This document shows positions 9,939-21,240 of a DNA stretch of 64,000 nt, one piece after another. The position numbers were made by a program, and so were the translations under genes. The notes beneath the pieces were generated by a model. It worked only from the letters and a program-made list of their open reading frames with translations. It searched no databases and had not been told where the DNA came from. Numbering within the stretch: position 1 is the first letter of the stretch; each line of letters begins with the position of its first letter. This DNA is from Diplonema papillatum (lineage: Eukaryota > Euglenozoa > Diplonemea > Diplonemida > Diplonemidae). The DNA lies in assembly GCA_030068145.1 (NCBI GenBank), contig JAPJBO010000245.1, positions 124,001-188,000 on the forward strand, in the 5' to 3' direction.

Positions 9939-10401
9939 CTGATCCGGGGGATACCGGCGTAGTCCTATCGGGTAAACGACAAAGCCTTAGGATCCGGGGG
10001 ATACCGGCGTAGTCCTATCGGGTAAACGACAAAGCCTTAGGATCCGGGGGATACCGGCGTAGTCCTATCGGGTAAACGACAAAGCCTTAGGATCCGGGGG
10101 ATACCGGCGTAGTCCTATCGGGTAAACGACAAAGCCTTAGGATTCGGGGGATACCGGCGTAGTCCTATCGGGTAAACGACAAAGCCTTAGGATCCGGGGG
10201 ATACCGGCGTAGTCCTATCGGGTAAACGACAAAGCCTTAGGATCCGGGGGATACCGGCGTAGTCCTATCGGGTAAACGACAACGCCTTAGGATCCGGGGG
10301 ATACTGGCGTAGTCCTATCGGGTAAACGACAAAGCCTTAGGATTCGGGGGATACCGGCGTAGTCCTATCGGGTAAACGACAAAGCCTTAGAATCCGGGGG
10401 A
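9939..10401. repeat. 50-bp tandem repeat, nine copies
   Basis: Exact 50-bp period with unit GGATCCGGGGGATACCGGCG plus AGTCCTATCGGGTAAACGAC and AAAGCCTTAG. Copies differ at one or two positions (for example GATTCGGG at 10141 and 10341, AACGCC at 10281), so the array is young or well homogenised. No spacers lie between units, so it is a plain minisatellite. Function unknown. Confidence 0.97.
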
Positions 10402-10970
10402 AACCCCATTCTGGCCCACCAGGCAACCCGCCAGGCGCGATGTATCCAGCTTGTCGTAGCTGAATCAAGGCTCGCGTCGCTTTCTTTTTTCCGAAACGAG
10501 ACGGGGGCAGGGCAAAAAGTGGACGGCCGTGCGCTTTTTGCGTTGCCGTGTCGCGCCCGGAGAGGAGGCTGGTGTCTTCTGATGGTCGTGTTTATCGCTC
10601 TTTTTTGTTTTGAAGGCGGGGGGGGGTCGTGGTGGAATCTTAGTTTCATGCTCTCGTGCATGCGTGATGCTAGATCTTCGGCGAAAGAGAAGGGGGAAGC
10701 CTGTCCTCAACAAATTGCACCCGTCGGTCTCCACGTTCGCAACGGGGCGGCGATCACGCTCCGAAAGCCTCTGACGTACGATCCCTATGGTACGGCGATG
10801 CAGATTGTCGCCACAGATTCTTTGCATTCTAACCCAAACGATCCCATTGATCCCGCGCAACGAGGCCTTAGACGAAACTCAAAAGCTAAAGAACTTCGTT
10901 CTGATCATTCGTTCCCGGGTTAAGAGACCATCGAAAAGGTCACCCGGAGACTCTAAAATGTCGGATTCTA
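10402..10970. other. Spacer, no gene recognised
   Basis: A SINE-like fragment occurs at about 10630-10690 after a G-run. Short frames on both strands lack protein character. Confidence 0.5.
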
Positions 10971-10971
10971 C

Positions 10972-11150
10972 CGTTACTTGTGGATTAGAAGGTCGGTATT
11001 TTAAAGTCTCCGGTTGACCGTAGAGGCTTGGGTATGGAGGGGGTTGAGAAACGTGAGAGGGTGCCGCTCGTTTCGGGTGATGTGCCACTCCGTTGTGAAA
11101 CCTTGCGAAGTCCTCTTCTCTTCAAGCGAACTCTAACTCTAAAAAGAGTC
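10972..11150 (+). repeat. Dispersed repeat, GTGGATTAGAAGGTCGG family, copy 1
   Basis: Contains TGTGGATTAGAAGGTCGGTA, TTTTAAAGTCTCCGGTTGAC and CTCGTTTCGGGTGATGTG; these recur in order at 16545-16690. A shorter copy is at 56514-56560. An inverted fragment of the GAGTTAAAGTTCGCTTGAA family adjoins it at 11121-11147. Confidence 0.75.
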
Positions 11151-11744
11151 GAGAGAACCATTTCCGCCAACGGGGATTTATGCTTTGCCAATACCAATAA
11201 GGGAGTTCCCCCCACGAGGGACACAATTTGTCGAGGGATCAGGTATCCGCGCACCAGCAACCATCCCCCCCTTCGTCACCCGTTCTTTGTTCTCAGCTGG
11301 AGAAAAAAAACCACCTGATGAATCAGGCGGGGGTTCTTCCTTCTGAGAAAGGGGGGGGCGGGGCGGGGCGGTCGGCGCTAATTCTGCGAAGAAGGTGATT
11401 GAGGACAAACGCACGGAATGGGATGGGGCTGAGGGATTGAGAGAGCGGTTGGGTCCGAACTCGTGTGCAGGCGGTTAATAGTAGGAGTAGCTGTCGAACC
11501 GAAGCAGGCGGGCGCGCGGGGGGTGGGGTTATATCAGTCATTTATCGCATCGCGAACATTTCTTCGGGCGTCCTCATGGCAATCGCACGCATTCGTTTTC
11601 GATCTTTCCAATCGCGGGCAGCGACAATCAAGACTGCAGGTGAATGTGTGCGAGACAAATAATGCAAGGTTTACCGGAACCTAACCTGATATAAAACACT
11701 CAACCCAATTACCAACATTTTTTTCCAGATCGTTTCCTTTCTTT
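11151..11744. other. Spacer, no feature recognised
   Basis: No gene, RNA or repeat supported. G-rich near 11350-11372. Confidence 0.45.
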
Positions 11745-11876
11745 TGTGTTTCCGACGATCCCGAGTGGGTACAGATTGGTGTCTTTCGACCTTTTGCATA
11801 ACGCAACAAGAAGACTTTTTAGAGTTAAAGTTCGCTTGAAATACCGGGGTTTTAGGGTCTCCGTGTGACCGTTCAT
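11745..11876 (+). repeat. Composite dispersed repeat: GTTTCCGACGATCCCG part followed by GAGTTAAAGTTCGCTTGAA part
   Basis: First part: GTGTTTCCGACGATCCCG then GTACAGATTGGTGTCTTT. Second part, about 60 bp on: TTTTTAGAGTTAAAGTTCGC, then GGGGTTTTAGGGTCTCCGTG. Both parts occur in the same order at 25366-25556. The first part alone is at 12100-12150 and 22690-22760. The second part alone is at 16336-16362, 16897-16915, 18369-18385, 53958-53985 and 55427-55452, and inverted at 11121-11147 and 49130-49148. It is the most widely spread repeat in the window. Confidence 0.8.
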
Positions 11877-13877
11877 GAATGGGTTCTCTTAGAGCAAGAA
11901 AGGGCTTTATGGTTACGGATTGTATATTTAGTGCATGCTTTCGTTATGGGTTATGGCTAGCCATATCCGGGACTGTTTGTGACCGACACCAAGTACATTC
12001 CTTCGTGGAGTGTCTTTTTTTTGTATTCGCGATGATGACGATATGTGCACATGGCCGGGCCCTACGCAGTATAAACAGACAAAAGAACGAAGGTTTCCCT
12101 TTTGTGTTTCCGACGATCCGAATGGACGTACAGATTGGTGTCTCTTTTTTTTTTTTTTTTTGCAGAGCTCTCCTGTGACGACAGTTGTCGCCCGAAGAGT
12201 CACTCACACACGGTTGGCCCTCGTCAGCACGGCGCCGTAGTAGGCGACAGTCTGCCCTGTTGGGGTATCGTATGGGAGGGATTTGCACAGAAAGAGTGGC
12301 GCACTTTCCGTCTGATCGTGATGCTCACACAGGTTGGGGGCTCGTGGGAAATACGAGGCACCCCGGGGGTGTTTTTTTCGGTGCACTCGTGGTCCCGATA
12401 TCGTGCGACGACTCTTGCTGGCTGTTCGGTAGTATTTTTAGACTGCTTCGACTTTTCAGGGGGGGGGGTTCTTTCGGGAGCGAAAAAAACTGCCTAGTAG
12501 TACGTATCATCCTCAGGTGCATTGAGGAAAGGCCGCGTCTGCTGCCTATTCGTTAATTTTGGAGCGCTGTCATTTCCTACTGTGTTGCCGACACTCAGCC
12601 GACCAATCTTTTCTTTTTTGCCGGGGCAACAGGTATCCGACAGGAACGAGACTTACCCGCGTCTGTTGTTGTCAGCCTTCGCAATGCTCGCGTGCGGCAC
12701 TCGCCAGCAACATTACTTCAATGAATCAGAAGGATTGCTTTCGAGAACAGCGGCGAGTGTCAGTCATAAAGAAAGGTGGAGGGGGATGAAGGGGGGGGGG
12801 GGGGGGGGGGGGGGGGCGCTGTTAATGGTAGTGCTAGTTTTGTGGAATCAGGGGAAGGGGGGGGAAACCTCCGTTTTGATGTTTAGGCAGAACACTAAAC
12901 TTTAAAATAAGAGGGCGGGAGGGGATGCAATTTTTTTTTATATTTTTCTTCTTCACGCATCGCGGCGAGCAAGTCGGCTCACGCGCCGGTCGCCCTCTTT
13001 TTTTCAGCAGTCCTCAGACCGGCTCTTTTGCTTGCGGGTACTCTTGAGTGACAGCGTTTTTTTTTTCTTCTCTGATGCTCTTGGCACGGGAGGGGAGGCG
13101 GCTTTGATTCTGCATTGTATCACCCCGAAGCCGAACCCTATTCTGCCAAAGCAGTTACCTTCAAAAACAAAACAAAAAAAAAGCGAGAGGGGAGGGGCAG
13201 GCGAAGAGTGCCACGAAGCGGAGCGCCGTTTTGTGCTGTTGCTGAATCTTCAGGGAGGGGGGGAGGCGCTGGTGGTAGGAATTGGAACACAAATGTCAAA
13301 AGGCTATTTTACACCCTGAGGAGGGAGGGGGGTCAGGGGAGGCCACCCGCGTGAAAGAGACAGAACATGTGTCGTCTGCCGAAGCTGCCGGAGACAGCAG
13401 GCGCAGGGGGCAGGTCTTGCTTTACTTTTCTCTTCTTCATGGAGACCCGCCCCCGGCATCCCGACTGTCCAATCACTGTCGAGAAAGTTTGCGCCAATTG
13501 TGATGAGGTGGTTGACCAGGCCCCCACGAAGCCTTTTACACAACACAGCTACAAAATGAGGATGCAGCCCTGCATAGGTGCGCACTCAGCCATCAGGCCA
13601 TTGGCTGCTAAGCACCCCCCGACCGGTTGATTTACCACTTTTGTGGCCCTCTATTCGCCGGGGTGCTGTCAGCACTCGTTCCGCGTCGCATCAAGTACAT
13701 GATGCTGGCGGTTGGGGGATCGGCGACCGCGACTCAATTAAGGTGCGGTCAACAGTGTCGCCACGTGAAGGCCCCTACCGTGAAACCGACAAAAAAAAAA
13801 GAAGATGGTCGGACTTGCTCCACGAAGCAGGCCGGCCCGGGTCGCAGTGACGCAGTGATCGTGGCGTTCACTGGCAG
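11877..13877. other. Intergenic spacer with homopolymer runs, no gene recognised
   Basis: Holds a GTTTCCGACGATCC-family fragment ending in a T-run (12100-12165), a SINE-like fragment near 12865-12900 and a G-run of about 27 bases at 12790-12816. Short frames between 13360 and 13850 look partly protein-like (for example VEKVCANCDEVV near 13470) but no family is recognised. Confidence 0.5.
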
Positions 13878-13962
13878 TGCTGAAGAAGCATTTCTTGGGA
13901 GCTACCACCCCGGAGGAAAGGTACCCGGACGTCCCGCTGTACCAACATGGCACGCAGAACAC
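13878..13962 (+). repeat. Dispersed repeat, CTGAAGAAGCATTTCTT family, copy 2
   Basis: Matches 7777-7855. It lacks an A-tail here. Confidence 0.65.
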
Positions 13963-14374
13963 AAAGCAGGTGCTTATTCGACGCCCCTCTCCCCCCCCCC
14001 TAGGGGGCGCGACTCAGGCCTTTTTACGTGGGGCCAAATGTGTATTTTTCGAGACTGGAGGTCCTATGAACATGCAATGTGAATAGCCTCTATTCGAGCC
14101 AACCCGGCTTTTCTTCATGAAAAAAGTGTATTGTTTTTGGAAAGAGCCGGGCAAGCTTTTTTTTTCCTCGCAGAAGGTATGCGGGTGGCAGAGTGACCGG
14201 GCGCCAGCCTTCAGGGCTCAAGTCTCCTCACACCAGTACTATAACCAACAATTTCCTCCCCCCCCGGGAACCTTGGGCTCGTTGAGGAGGGAAAAAAAAA
14301 AATCCTATTGTTTTATCATCAACAGCAAGAGAAGGTCTCTCTCCCTCTTCTTGTTCTGCTCGGCCTTTTCCCTT

Positions 14375-16123
14375 TCACGCGTCGCCGGCCTTGTTCTTCT
14401 GAGCCATCGCGGCGGCCATGTGGGGGCAGCGCGCCGCGGCGTCCGCGGGCGGGGCGGTCGGCGGGGCCTGCTGCTTCGGGGCGCGGGGGGGCGAAGGAGG
14501 AGCGGTGGTTTTCTCGGCGGCCGGCGACGCCGGCGCGGCGTCGGTGCGGTCCTGCGCGAGGGCGACGAGGTGCGGGCAGCGGACGGGCGCGCCGAAGTCG
14601 CGGCCGGAGTTGGTGGCTTTTTGGATGTTCGCGGCGTGCGACGGCAGCGACGCGCGCGGCAGGCCGACCTCGTCGTAGATCTGCACGAGCGAGTCCCGCA
14701 GGTTCTCGATCATCTCCTGCGTGTGCACCGTAGACGGCGTGATCCGCAGGCGCTCCCTCCCCCTCGGAACCGTCGGGTAGTTGATCGGCTGGATGTACGT
14801 GCTGCACTTCTGCAGCAACGTGTCTGACACCCTCTTCACGAAAACCGAGTCGCACACCAGCACAGGCACGATGTGGCTGTCTCCCTTCAGGACCGGAAGC
14901 CCGGCCTCGAGGAACGTCTTTTTTACGGTGTGCACGTTCTTCCAGAACTTCTCACGGCGGGCGTCGCCGACGGGGCTTGACAGCACCTCGATCGACTTCA
15001 TCGCTGCGATCGCGACCGCGGGCGGGATCGACGTCGTGAAGATGAACCCGCCGGCGAGTGATCGGATCGCGTCGCAGATGTGCGACGAGGCGGCGATGTA
15101 CCCTCCGTGGCACCCGACCGCCTTGCCCAGGGTCCCCTGGATGATGTCGATCTGGTCGGCGATGTCGTCGCGGGCGCAGACGCCCGAGCCGCCGGGCCCG
15201 TACATGCCGACGGCGTGCACCTCGTCGCAGTACGTGAACGCGCCGAACTTCTTCGCGAGCTCCACCACCCCGCGGATGGGCGCGATGGTTCCGCTCATCG
15301 AGTAGACCGACTCGAACGCAATGACGATCGACGCGTTCGGCGAGTTCAGCCGGACGTCGCGCAGGAGCTCTTCCAAGTGGGCGAGGTCGTTGTGCCGCCA
15401 CAGGCGCTTGGCGCACTTGCCGTTGCGGATGCCGCGGATCATCGACGCGTGGTTCTCCTCGTCGGAGATCACGACGCAGTTCGGCAGCACCGCCGGCAGC
15501 GTCGCGAGCGTCGCCTCGTTCGCGACGTACCCGCTCGTGAAGACGAGCGCGGCCTCCTTCCCGTGCCACTGGGCCAGCGCCGCTTCGAGGTCGACGTGGG
15601 CCTTCGTGTTCCCGGAGATGTTCCGGGTCCCCCCGGCGCCGGCGCCGTACTCAGACACCGCGTCCTGCATGGCCTTCATCACCTCCGGATCCTGCCCCAT
15701 GGCCAGGTAGTCGTTGCTGCACCAGACGGTGACGTCCTGGTGCTTGCCGTCGTGGTACCACGTGGCGCGCGGGTAGTCGGTAGCGTGGCGGCGGATGTTG
15801 GTGAACACGCGGTACCTGCCCTCCTTCTTGATCTGCTGCAGCGCCGAGCTGAAGTGCTTCTCGAAGACGTCGTGTCGGGCTCCTTGCACGTCCTCCTGCT
15901 TCTTCGCCGTGACCGTCCGGTCGGCCTGCAGGGCCAGCTGGTTGCGCAGGTACGCAATCTCCTGCTCCTGCTGCGCGAGGCTCTGCTCGAGGTGCGCGAT
16001 GGTACTCTCCCTGCTGTGCAGCACCTGCGCCACCGCCGCCGCCGCCGCCTCCGGCGCCGGCGCTTGTGGCGCCGCCGCACGGGCGGTCGCCTGCGAGGAC
16101 AGCACGCGGACAGTCGCCCTCAT
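14375..16123 (-). CDS. ALAS: 5-Aminolevulinate synthase, mitochondrial type, with C-terminal CP motifs
   Basis: The enzyme condenses glycine and succinyl-CoA into 5-aminolevulinate, the first step of heme synthesis in mitochondria, using pyridoxal phosphate. From ATG at 16123 it is 582 residues; the frame is open upstream but has no earlier ATG. The N-terminus ([18 protein letters not shown]) is Arg/Ala/Ser-rich without acidic residues, as in a mitochondrial presequence, and is followed by a short coiled coil. The catalytic core is clear: [56 protein letters not shown] and the PLP lysine in [12 protein letters not shown]. After the core comes a Pro/Ala-rich tail with [10 protein letters not shown] and [11 protein letters not shown]. 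These resemble heme-regulatory CP motifs, which in animals lie at the N-terminus. No intron is needed. Confidence 0.95.
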   Translation of the reverse strand: MRATVRVLSSQATARAAAPQAPAPEAAAAAVAQVLHSRESTIAHLEQSLAQQEQEIAYLRNQLALQADRTVTAKKQEDVQGARHDVFEKHFSSALQQIKKEGRYRVFTNIRRHATDYPRATWYHDGKHQDVTVWCSNDYLAMGQDPEVMKAMQDAVSEYGAGAGGTRNISGNTKAHVDLEAALAQWHGKEAALVFTSGYVANEATLATLPAVLPNCVVISDEENHASMIRGIRNGKCAKRLWRHNDLAHLEELLRDVRLNSPNASIVIAFESVYSMSGTIAPIRGVVELAKKFGAFTYCDEVHAVGMYGPGGSGVCARDDIADQIDIIQGTLGKAVGCHGGYIAASSHICDAIRSLAGGFIFTTSIPPAVAIAAMKSIEVLSSPVGDARREKFWKNVHTVKKTFLEAGLPVLKGDSHIVPVLVCDSVFVKRVSDTLLQKCSTYIQPINYPTVPRGRERLRITPSTVHTQEMIENLRDSLVQIYDEVGLPRASLPSHAANIQKATNSGRDFGAPVRCPHLVALAQDRTDAAPASPAAEKTTAPPSPPRAPKQQAPPTAPPADAAARCPHMAAAMAQKNKAGDA

Positions 16124-17175
16124 TTTATGAGCCGCCAGCCAAGTCTTTTTTGCTTTTTGCGGGGGAGAGGAGAGTGGGGGGGGGTGCAAAAAGAAAAGGG
16201 GATGCGGAAAAGAAAAGGACGAGGAGAGAAAAGAAAAAGAGTGGCGGGGAACAACGGGCGAAAATAAATGGGGCACTCGGACTGAGTGAAGTGTGGGTGG
16301 GTGTGTGTGTTCTTTTGTTTCCTGCAGGGGATGTTTTTAGAGTTAAAGTTCGCTTGAAATTCCGAGGTTTTGACCTTCGTCGCTATGGGAAGATATCCTT
16401 TGTGCTCTGAGTGTCGTAAGAGTGGTGGTTACACGAGGTAAGAGGATCGGTGGGTACCTTGGTTGTTGGTCTTTGGTGGTTTCGGCCATTGTCCACATAC
16501 CTTCCTTACGGTAGGCTATGGTGCCGCAGGGGATGTTTTTTAGCGTTATTTGTGGATTAGAAGGTCGGTATTTTAAAGTCTCCGGTTGACCGTAGAGGCT
16601 TGGGTATGGCGGGGGGTTGAGAAAAGTAAAAGAGTGCGACTCGTTTCGGGTGTTGTGTCACTCCGTTGTGAAACCTTGTGAAGTCCCCTAACGCGTTTAG
16701 AGGGTGCTTGGGTTTGGGTAGGGTGTGGTCGTTCTGCTGCGGCGTGAAAAGCCAGGAAGTTTCGACGCTAATCTTCGACTCTTGATTAAGTTCACCGGGT
16801 TGCGTGCTCGTCAGGAAGATCCCGGTGCCTGGCTTTTCTTCTGGGTGGTTTCGTGTTGATCGGCGGCTGTGTGTTACGAGGCACGGATTAGGGTTTTTTA
16901 GAGTGAAAGTTTTCGGTGGTTTGCGGGTGGGGCCGTGTTTGCGAGCCTACGGATGACAGCGGAGGCTGGGCGGAGTGGGCGCAACGCAAGAAGAACGTGC
17001 TTGCTCGGAATGCACACGCCGTTATGCCGCCAGACATCAGCATCTGCGAAGTTGGGCGGTTTGGCCTACTAGTAGTAGTACGCCTACCTTCGAGTGATTT
17101 TGTCAGGTTGATTCCGCTAACGAACGAGGTCTCGACCCTTAAATAGGTGGGCGTGTCGTTGCAGGGGGGTGTCTT
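16124..17175. other. 5' flank of ALAS and spacer with dispersed repeats
   Basis: Immediately upstream of the ALAS ATG the coding strand is pyrimidine-rich (about 16130-16200), which could be a 5' UTR. Further out lie GAGTTAAAGTTCGCTTGAA copies at 16336-16362 and 16897-16915 and the GTGGATTAGAAGGTCGG copy at 16545-16690. No gene recognised. Confidence 0.55.
16545..16690 (+). repeat. Dispersed repeat, GTGGATTAGAAGGTCGG family, copy 2
   Basis: About 140 bp closely matching 10972-11112, including CTCGTTTCGGGTG and CACTCCGTTGTGAAACCTTG. Confidence 0.8.
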
Positions 17176-17526
17176 TTGGCATCGGCGGCTTGCCGCTTCC
17201 CCCGAGACGCGCACTACTTCTTAAGGGGACTGCGCGCGACTTACAGCGCGCGGAAGAGCGAGCCAGTAGACCGCCCACCATGGGCCCAGTGGCCCAACAA
17301 GGGTTCCTGGGCCCTGGCATCGTATGTAGACGATGCAGGTTTGTCCACACCCACTCTTGGCGATACCCATCGCCAAGCCGCCACGGACGAAGACTTGGCT
17401 GTTGTTGCAAAAGAATCTCCCCTCGCCTTCCCGCTCATTCAGACGGTTTCCACGCTGCTGATCCATCCTGCCAGTAGTGGTATGCATGGTTCAGGGATTT
17501 TCTACAGGCGACACGTCTCAGAGTAA
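17176..17526 (+). pseudogene. Possible reverse-transcriptase palm fragment (YVDD)
   Basis: A 116-codon frame contains SWALASYVDDAGLSTPTL, which resembles the YXDD catalytic box of reverse transcriptases with hydrophobic residues before it. The following residues (DEDLAVVAK) are only loosely compatible, and no other RT box is found. If real it is a small decayed LINE piece; it may be coincidence. Confidence 0.25.
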
Positions 17527-17685
17527 GCGCCTGCAGGTAATCTACGCGGAAGATGCATATTTTTTTGCACGTGCACCGTGCCCGCCAACTCCGAAGGAGA
17601 AGTCCATTCGCAACCGTTGCCGTCAAAAAAAGAGGGAAGTCCTGCGGGCAGTGTTGACAACGACTCGTTGAACGAGCCGAACCCT

Positions 17686-17798
17686 CTCATTCGTTGCTGC
17701 AGGTCACCCACTTGCGCGAGTTTTTCCACAGGGAGCGCTGTTCTCATTCGTTGCTGCAGGTCGCCCACTTGCGCGAGTTTTTCCAAAGAGCGCTATCC
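17686..17798. repeat. 57-bp direct repeat, two copies
   Basis: CTCATTCGTTGCTGCAGGTC...TTGCGCGAGTTTTTCCA occurs at 17686 and 17743. Nothing more is known about it. Confidence 0.85.
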
Positions 17799-19949
17799 CC
17801 CTGTTCTCCCGCTTCTCGTCTCAGGTGGGCAGGTCATATTCGAGGGCGAAGCGCAAGCACTGTCCGAAGGGAGAAGAGAAGAACCAAAACAACCGCGAAA
17901 GAGACAGTGTGTGGGCAAGAGAAGTCAGGAGGGGGTGGGACGGCGGAGACGGCGAAGCGCGGGTGCTCCGCGCTCCCTCGCGCCGAAGGATTTAGCAAAT
18001 AAAAAAAGGGGGGAGGGGGGAGCTAAAGGCGCGCGGGTAAACAGAAGGAGAGAAACACCGTTATCCCGGACTATTTCTCTTTTGAGACTATCTTCGTGCG
18101 TTCTTTTTTTTAAGAAGCCCTTTTTTTACACAAGCGCCAGCTTGGAAGGAAATGCTCGACAGCAACTGCCAGACAAAGAACCGAAGGGATCCCAAGTGCT
18201 GTAACTACCGAGCTACGTGTTGAACGGACATGAGGTCTACCCCAACACGAGAAACACACACGGTGGTGTAAGCGAAGAACAAATCAGATTGTGTTTGTAT
18301 TGTATTTCCCCCTCTACCTCTATATTTCTTCCCTTCCATTCGGAGTCAGCAGCAGCTACGTCGAGTATTTTTTAGAGTTAAAGTTTTGTGTTGAGTTTCA
18401 TAGACTCAGCGAGCAAGAACAGTTCTCAGTTCATTTCTCTTCTTTCTCTTTTCGGCAGGCGGCGCTGGGCACTTCTTCCGTTGGGGGGTCGCCGTCTCGT
18501 CTTCGCTTTACCGGCGCTGATGCTTCCTTGCTGGTGACGGCGTGCAGTTTCACTAGCTAGATATTCGTGGCTGAGAAGCCGGTTTTAGAGTTCCGGCTAC
18601 CGCCCGCCCAAAAAAGCGCGGCCACCCCCTTTCTAACTCGAGGAACAGGGACGACACTCTGAGTCTTGGGAACGTTTCTCAACCGTTGTCAGTCGGCGTT
18701 GACGCTGCTTCTGCGATGTGTGCAGCTGCAGCGGGGCCGAAACCACGTGCAAGTTTGAGGTCGAACTACGGCAACTCGAAGTGCGGGAACAGTTGGGTGT
18801 GTGCAAGCTCCGTGTGTCTACGTGCCTGGTGTGGTAACGGTCGTCGGACTCGAAGGGATGACAACCCTGCCGGAGGGGGCAACACCCCTGCCGCGGCGGC
18901 GGCGAGGAGACGACTCTCACCGCGCCAGCACCGACCGCGCGAGGGACGAACCCCTCAGCCGGGGTTCCTGCGCGAAGCACGGCCTTCCCACGGGCAAGGA
19001 ACCACCCCTCGGTGGACACCCACCCGGGCCACCGCAAGAGAGGACAGCATCCAGCTGCCAGGGGCCAGCACGCGAGGGGATGATGCCCACTGGCCGTCGG
19101 TCACGACCACCGTTTAGCGTCCAGTTTTCAACAAAGTAGACGGAGCAGCCGCAGGCTTGCCTTTCCCGGTTGTTGAATAAGCCTTATTATTATAAGGCCG
19201 CACCACAGCCTTCGGGCGTTAGACACCCAGACACTGACACGTGACTGAGTCACGCAGTGGTTGGCCACTGGTTGTCGTCAGGTGGGTCACTGTTAGTGGG
19301 TGTTCGTTGTGGACCCAATCAATGGGTCAATGCGGTATACATCTCTCGCGGGGCTGAGGGAGCTTGCGCAACTCCAATGTCCACTTCGAGCATAGGTCGA
19401 GCTTCGACCCGAAGTTGTGCGTGACCGGCGTGACGTAAACGATGCACGTGCGCTGTGCCCCGCTGTAGCTGCACGTATCGCTGATGTACTAACATATTGC
19501 CCTGACTCCGACGGTCCTTAGCGACACGTCCCTCAGACTCAGAGTCAGCGAGACACCGTGTTCCTGCACTCGATGCATGCGACACATCATACTTTTCATC
19601 ATAACGACACGAAAACCTGGGTGGTCACCCGTTTTCTGTGCGAGTTGGTGAGTTGCCTCACGGCGACATTCACCAGAAGCGGGCAGAGCTGGTTACTACA
19701 GTACAGGGCCACAAAGCAGGCTTGTACTGGCTGGAATCGGGTACCTGTCGTAAAAATCCCAAAAAACTCCAAAAAAACACAAAAAAAAGGGGGATATGGT
19801 GGTTATACGGCAATTGCGGCCGGTTTTCAGGAGGGAAAAAAAACCGGAAAAATTCGCCACATCAGTCACACGACTTTTTCATTTTCGTGAGGCAAATGTG
19901 GGCCACACGTGGCAACCGTGTGGCGACCAGCCCTGCCCGGGGGGGGGAA
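17799..19949. other. Intergenic spacer, no gene recognised
   Basis: Carries one short GAGTTAAAGTT copy at 18369-18385. A GC-rich stretch (18840-19110) has open frames in more than one phase, rich in Arg, Pro and Gly, which is expected from composition and is not evidence of a gene. Near 19230-19290 short self-complementary words (GTGACTGAGTCAC, GTGGTTGGCCAC) occur. Confidence 0.45.
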
Positions 19950-20244
19950 ATGTTTCTTGGGTTTGAAGAGCGCGTGGTGCTTGCACCACTGAGGCCAGGT
20001 TATTTAACCGCGGATTTAGTGAAGGATTGTTCAGGAAACGGTCGCGAGCGAACCCCGACCAGTAACGACCATTTCACTGTCTTCTTTGTTTTGTGGGGGG
20101 GGGAAATCTTAGATAGTAGTGGGGGGAGAATGTTTCTTGGGTTTGAAGAGCGCGTGGTGCTTGCACCACTGAGGCCAGGTTATTTAACCGCGGATTTAGT
20201 GAAGGATTGTTCAGGAAACGGTCGCGAGCGAAACCCGACCAGTC
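19950..20244 (+). repeat. Tandem pair of the GAAGAGCGCGTGGTGC repeat (115-bp units, 180-bp offset)
   Basis: 19950-20064 and 20130-20244 are almost identical, from ATGTTTCTTGGGTTTGAAGA to GCGAGCGAA. The piece between them begins TAACGACCATTTCACTG and carries a G-run and AATCTTAG. An inverted copy is at 7095-7180. Confidence 0.85.
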
Positions 20245-20319
20245 AGGGGGGGGGGGGAGAGAGGTAACGACACAACTACGCATGGGTCTCATTTTGCCAC
20301 GCTTTACGCCCGGCACTAA

Positions 20320-20715
20320 AGTCCCCCCCTTCGCGGGTTTGCAACTGGCGGTCCCCGAGTATTTTCCCCTGCAGAGGCTCATTCAAAAAAAGGAAGAAAA
20401 AAAAAGAACTGGCGTGCCACACCAGCGACGAGTTCCGGGGGCGAAGGCCCGGCTCCGGACACATCGCTAGACACGAAAAGAAAACCCTCGGACAGGATAG
20501 TTGTGTGTGAGGGGGGGGGGTAATAACGAGACGAAACACAACGAGGTGCGGTTAGCAGCGGGGATGCGGAAAACAACGAAACAAGAAGAGAACGACAGAG
20601 GAGACGAAGAAGCACAGGGGGGTTCTCGCTTTCTTTTTTCTTTGTAGCACCTGCATGCAGTTGTAGGAAATACTTGAGGAGGCTGCCAGTTGCGAAAGAT
20701 CAAAGGAGGTAAAGG
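20320..20715. repeat. Two copies, opposite orientations, of the CAACTGGCAGCCTCCTCAAG family
   Basis: A copy at 20325-20385 (GCAACTGGCGGTCCCCGAG) and an inverted one at 20643-20715 (CTTGAGGAGGCTGCCAGTTG). Others are at 25925-25985 and 55838-55895. The reverse strand reads (R)NWQPPQVFP in several copies, so the family may come from a coding element. Confidence 0.6.
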
Positions 20716-21240
20716 TGCTGTCCCACCCGAAACACAGGTAACTCTGTGTTTAAGGGCGGGCGTAAGCACAAGGCAGCCCCGAGGAGTATTTTCCTCGTGG
20801 AGCTTCGACCGACTCTCCAGGTACAGTGTGAGAGGAGAAAAAGCCTGTAGTTCTCTCCCTTTGTCGCGCCAGAAGACCAAGACCAGGCGTACTTCACCGT
20901 GCAGTGGGTGGGTGCGTCGTTCTAAAGGGGGAGGAGAGGGAAGTTTGTCCGAAAGAAGAGCAGGAACAACCTTCACGCGCAAAACGAGCCACGTTTTGCG
21001 GAGGCGAACACGAGGGGTGAATGGGGGGTGGGTGGCTGCAGCAGACGCGCGTCGGCAAACGACGCCGTGCCCTGCCGCACCCATTAACCCACGGTGGAGT
21101 CCAGCCGCAGAAGCTGGAGTTAAAAGCTGGAGCTAAAAAGAAGCCGGCGTCGCGGTGCGGATTTGTGGTTGCAGCGCATCCGCTTTTTTGGGAGTGACTC
21201 GGGCACACCCTCGGTAACTCCAGCTGCTGAGGCTGGACCT
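20716..21240. other. Spacer, no gene recognised
   Basis: No RNA or protein family recognised. On the reverse strand this lies downstream of the 18S-derived block, but shows no recognisable ITS or 5.8S sequence. Confidence 0.45.

Noticed and set aside
9939..10401. CRISPR-like array
   Set aside because: Repeats are contiguous with no spacers, and the genome is eukaryotic.
18840..19110. Protein-coding gene in a GC-rich stretch
   Set aside because: Overlapping frames in different phases are all Arg/Pro/Gly-rich with no domain or start context; base composition explains them.
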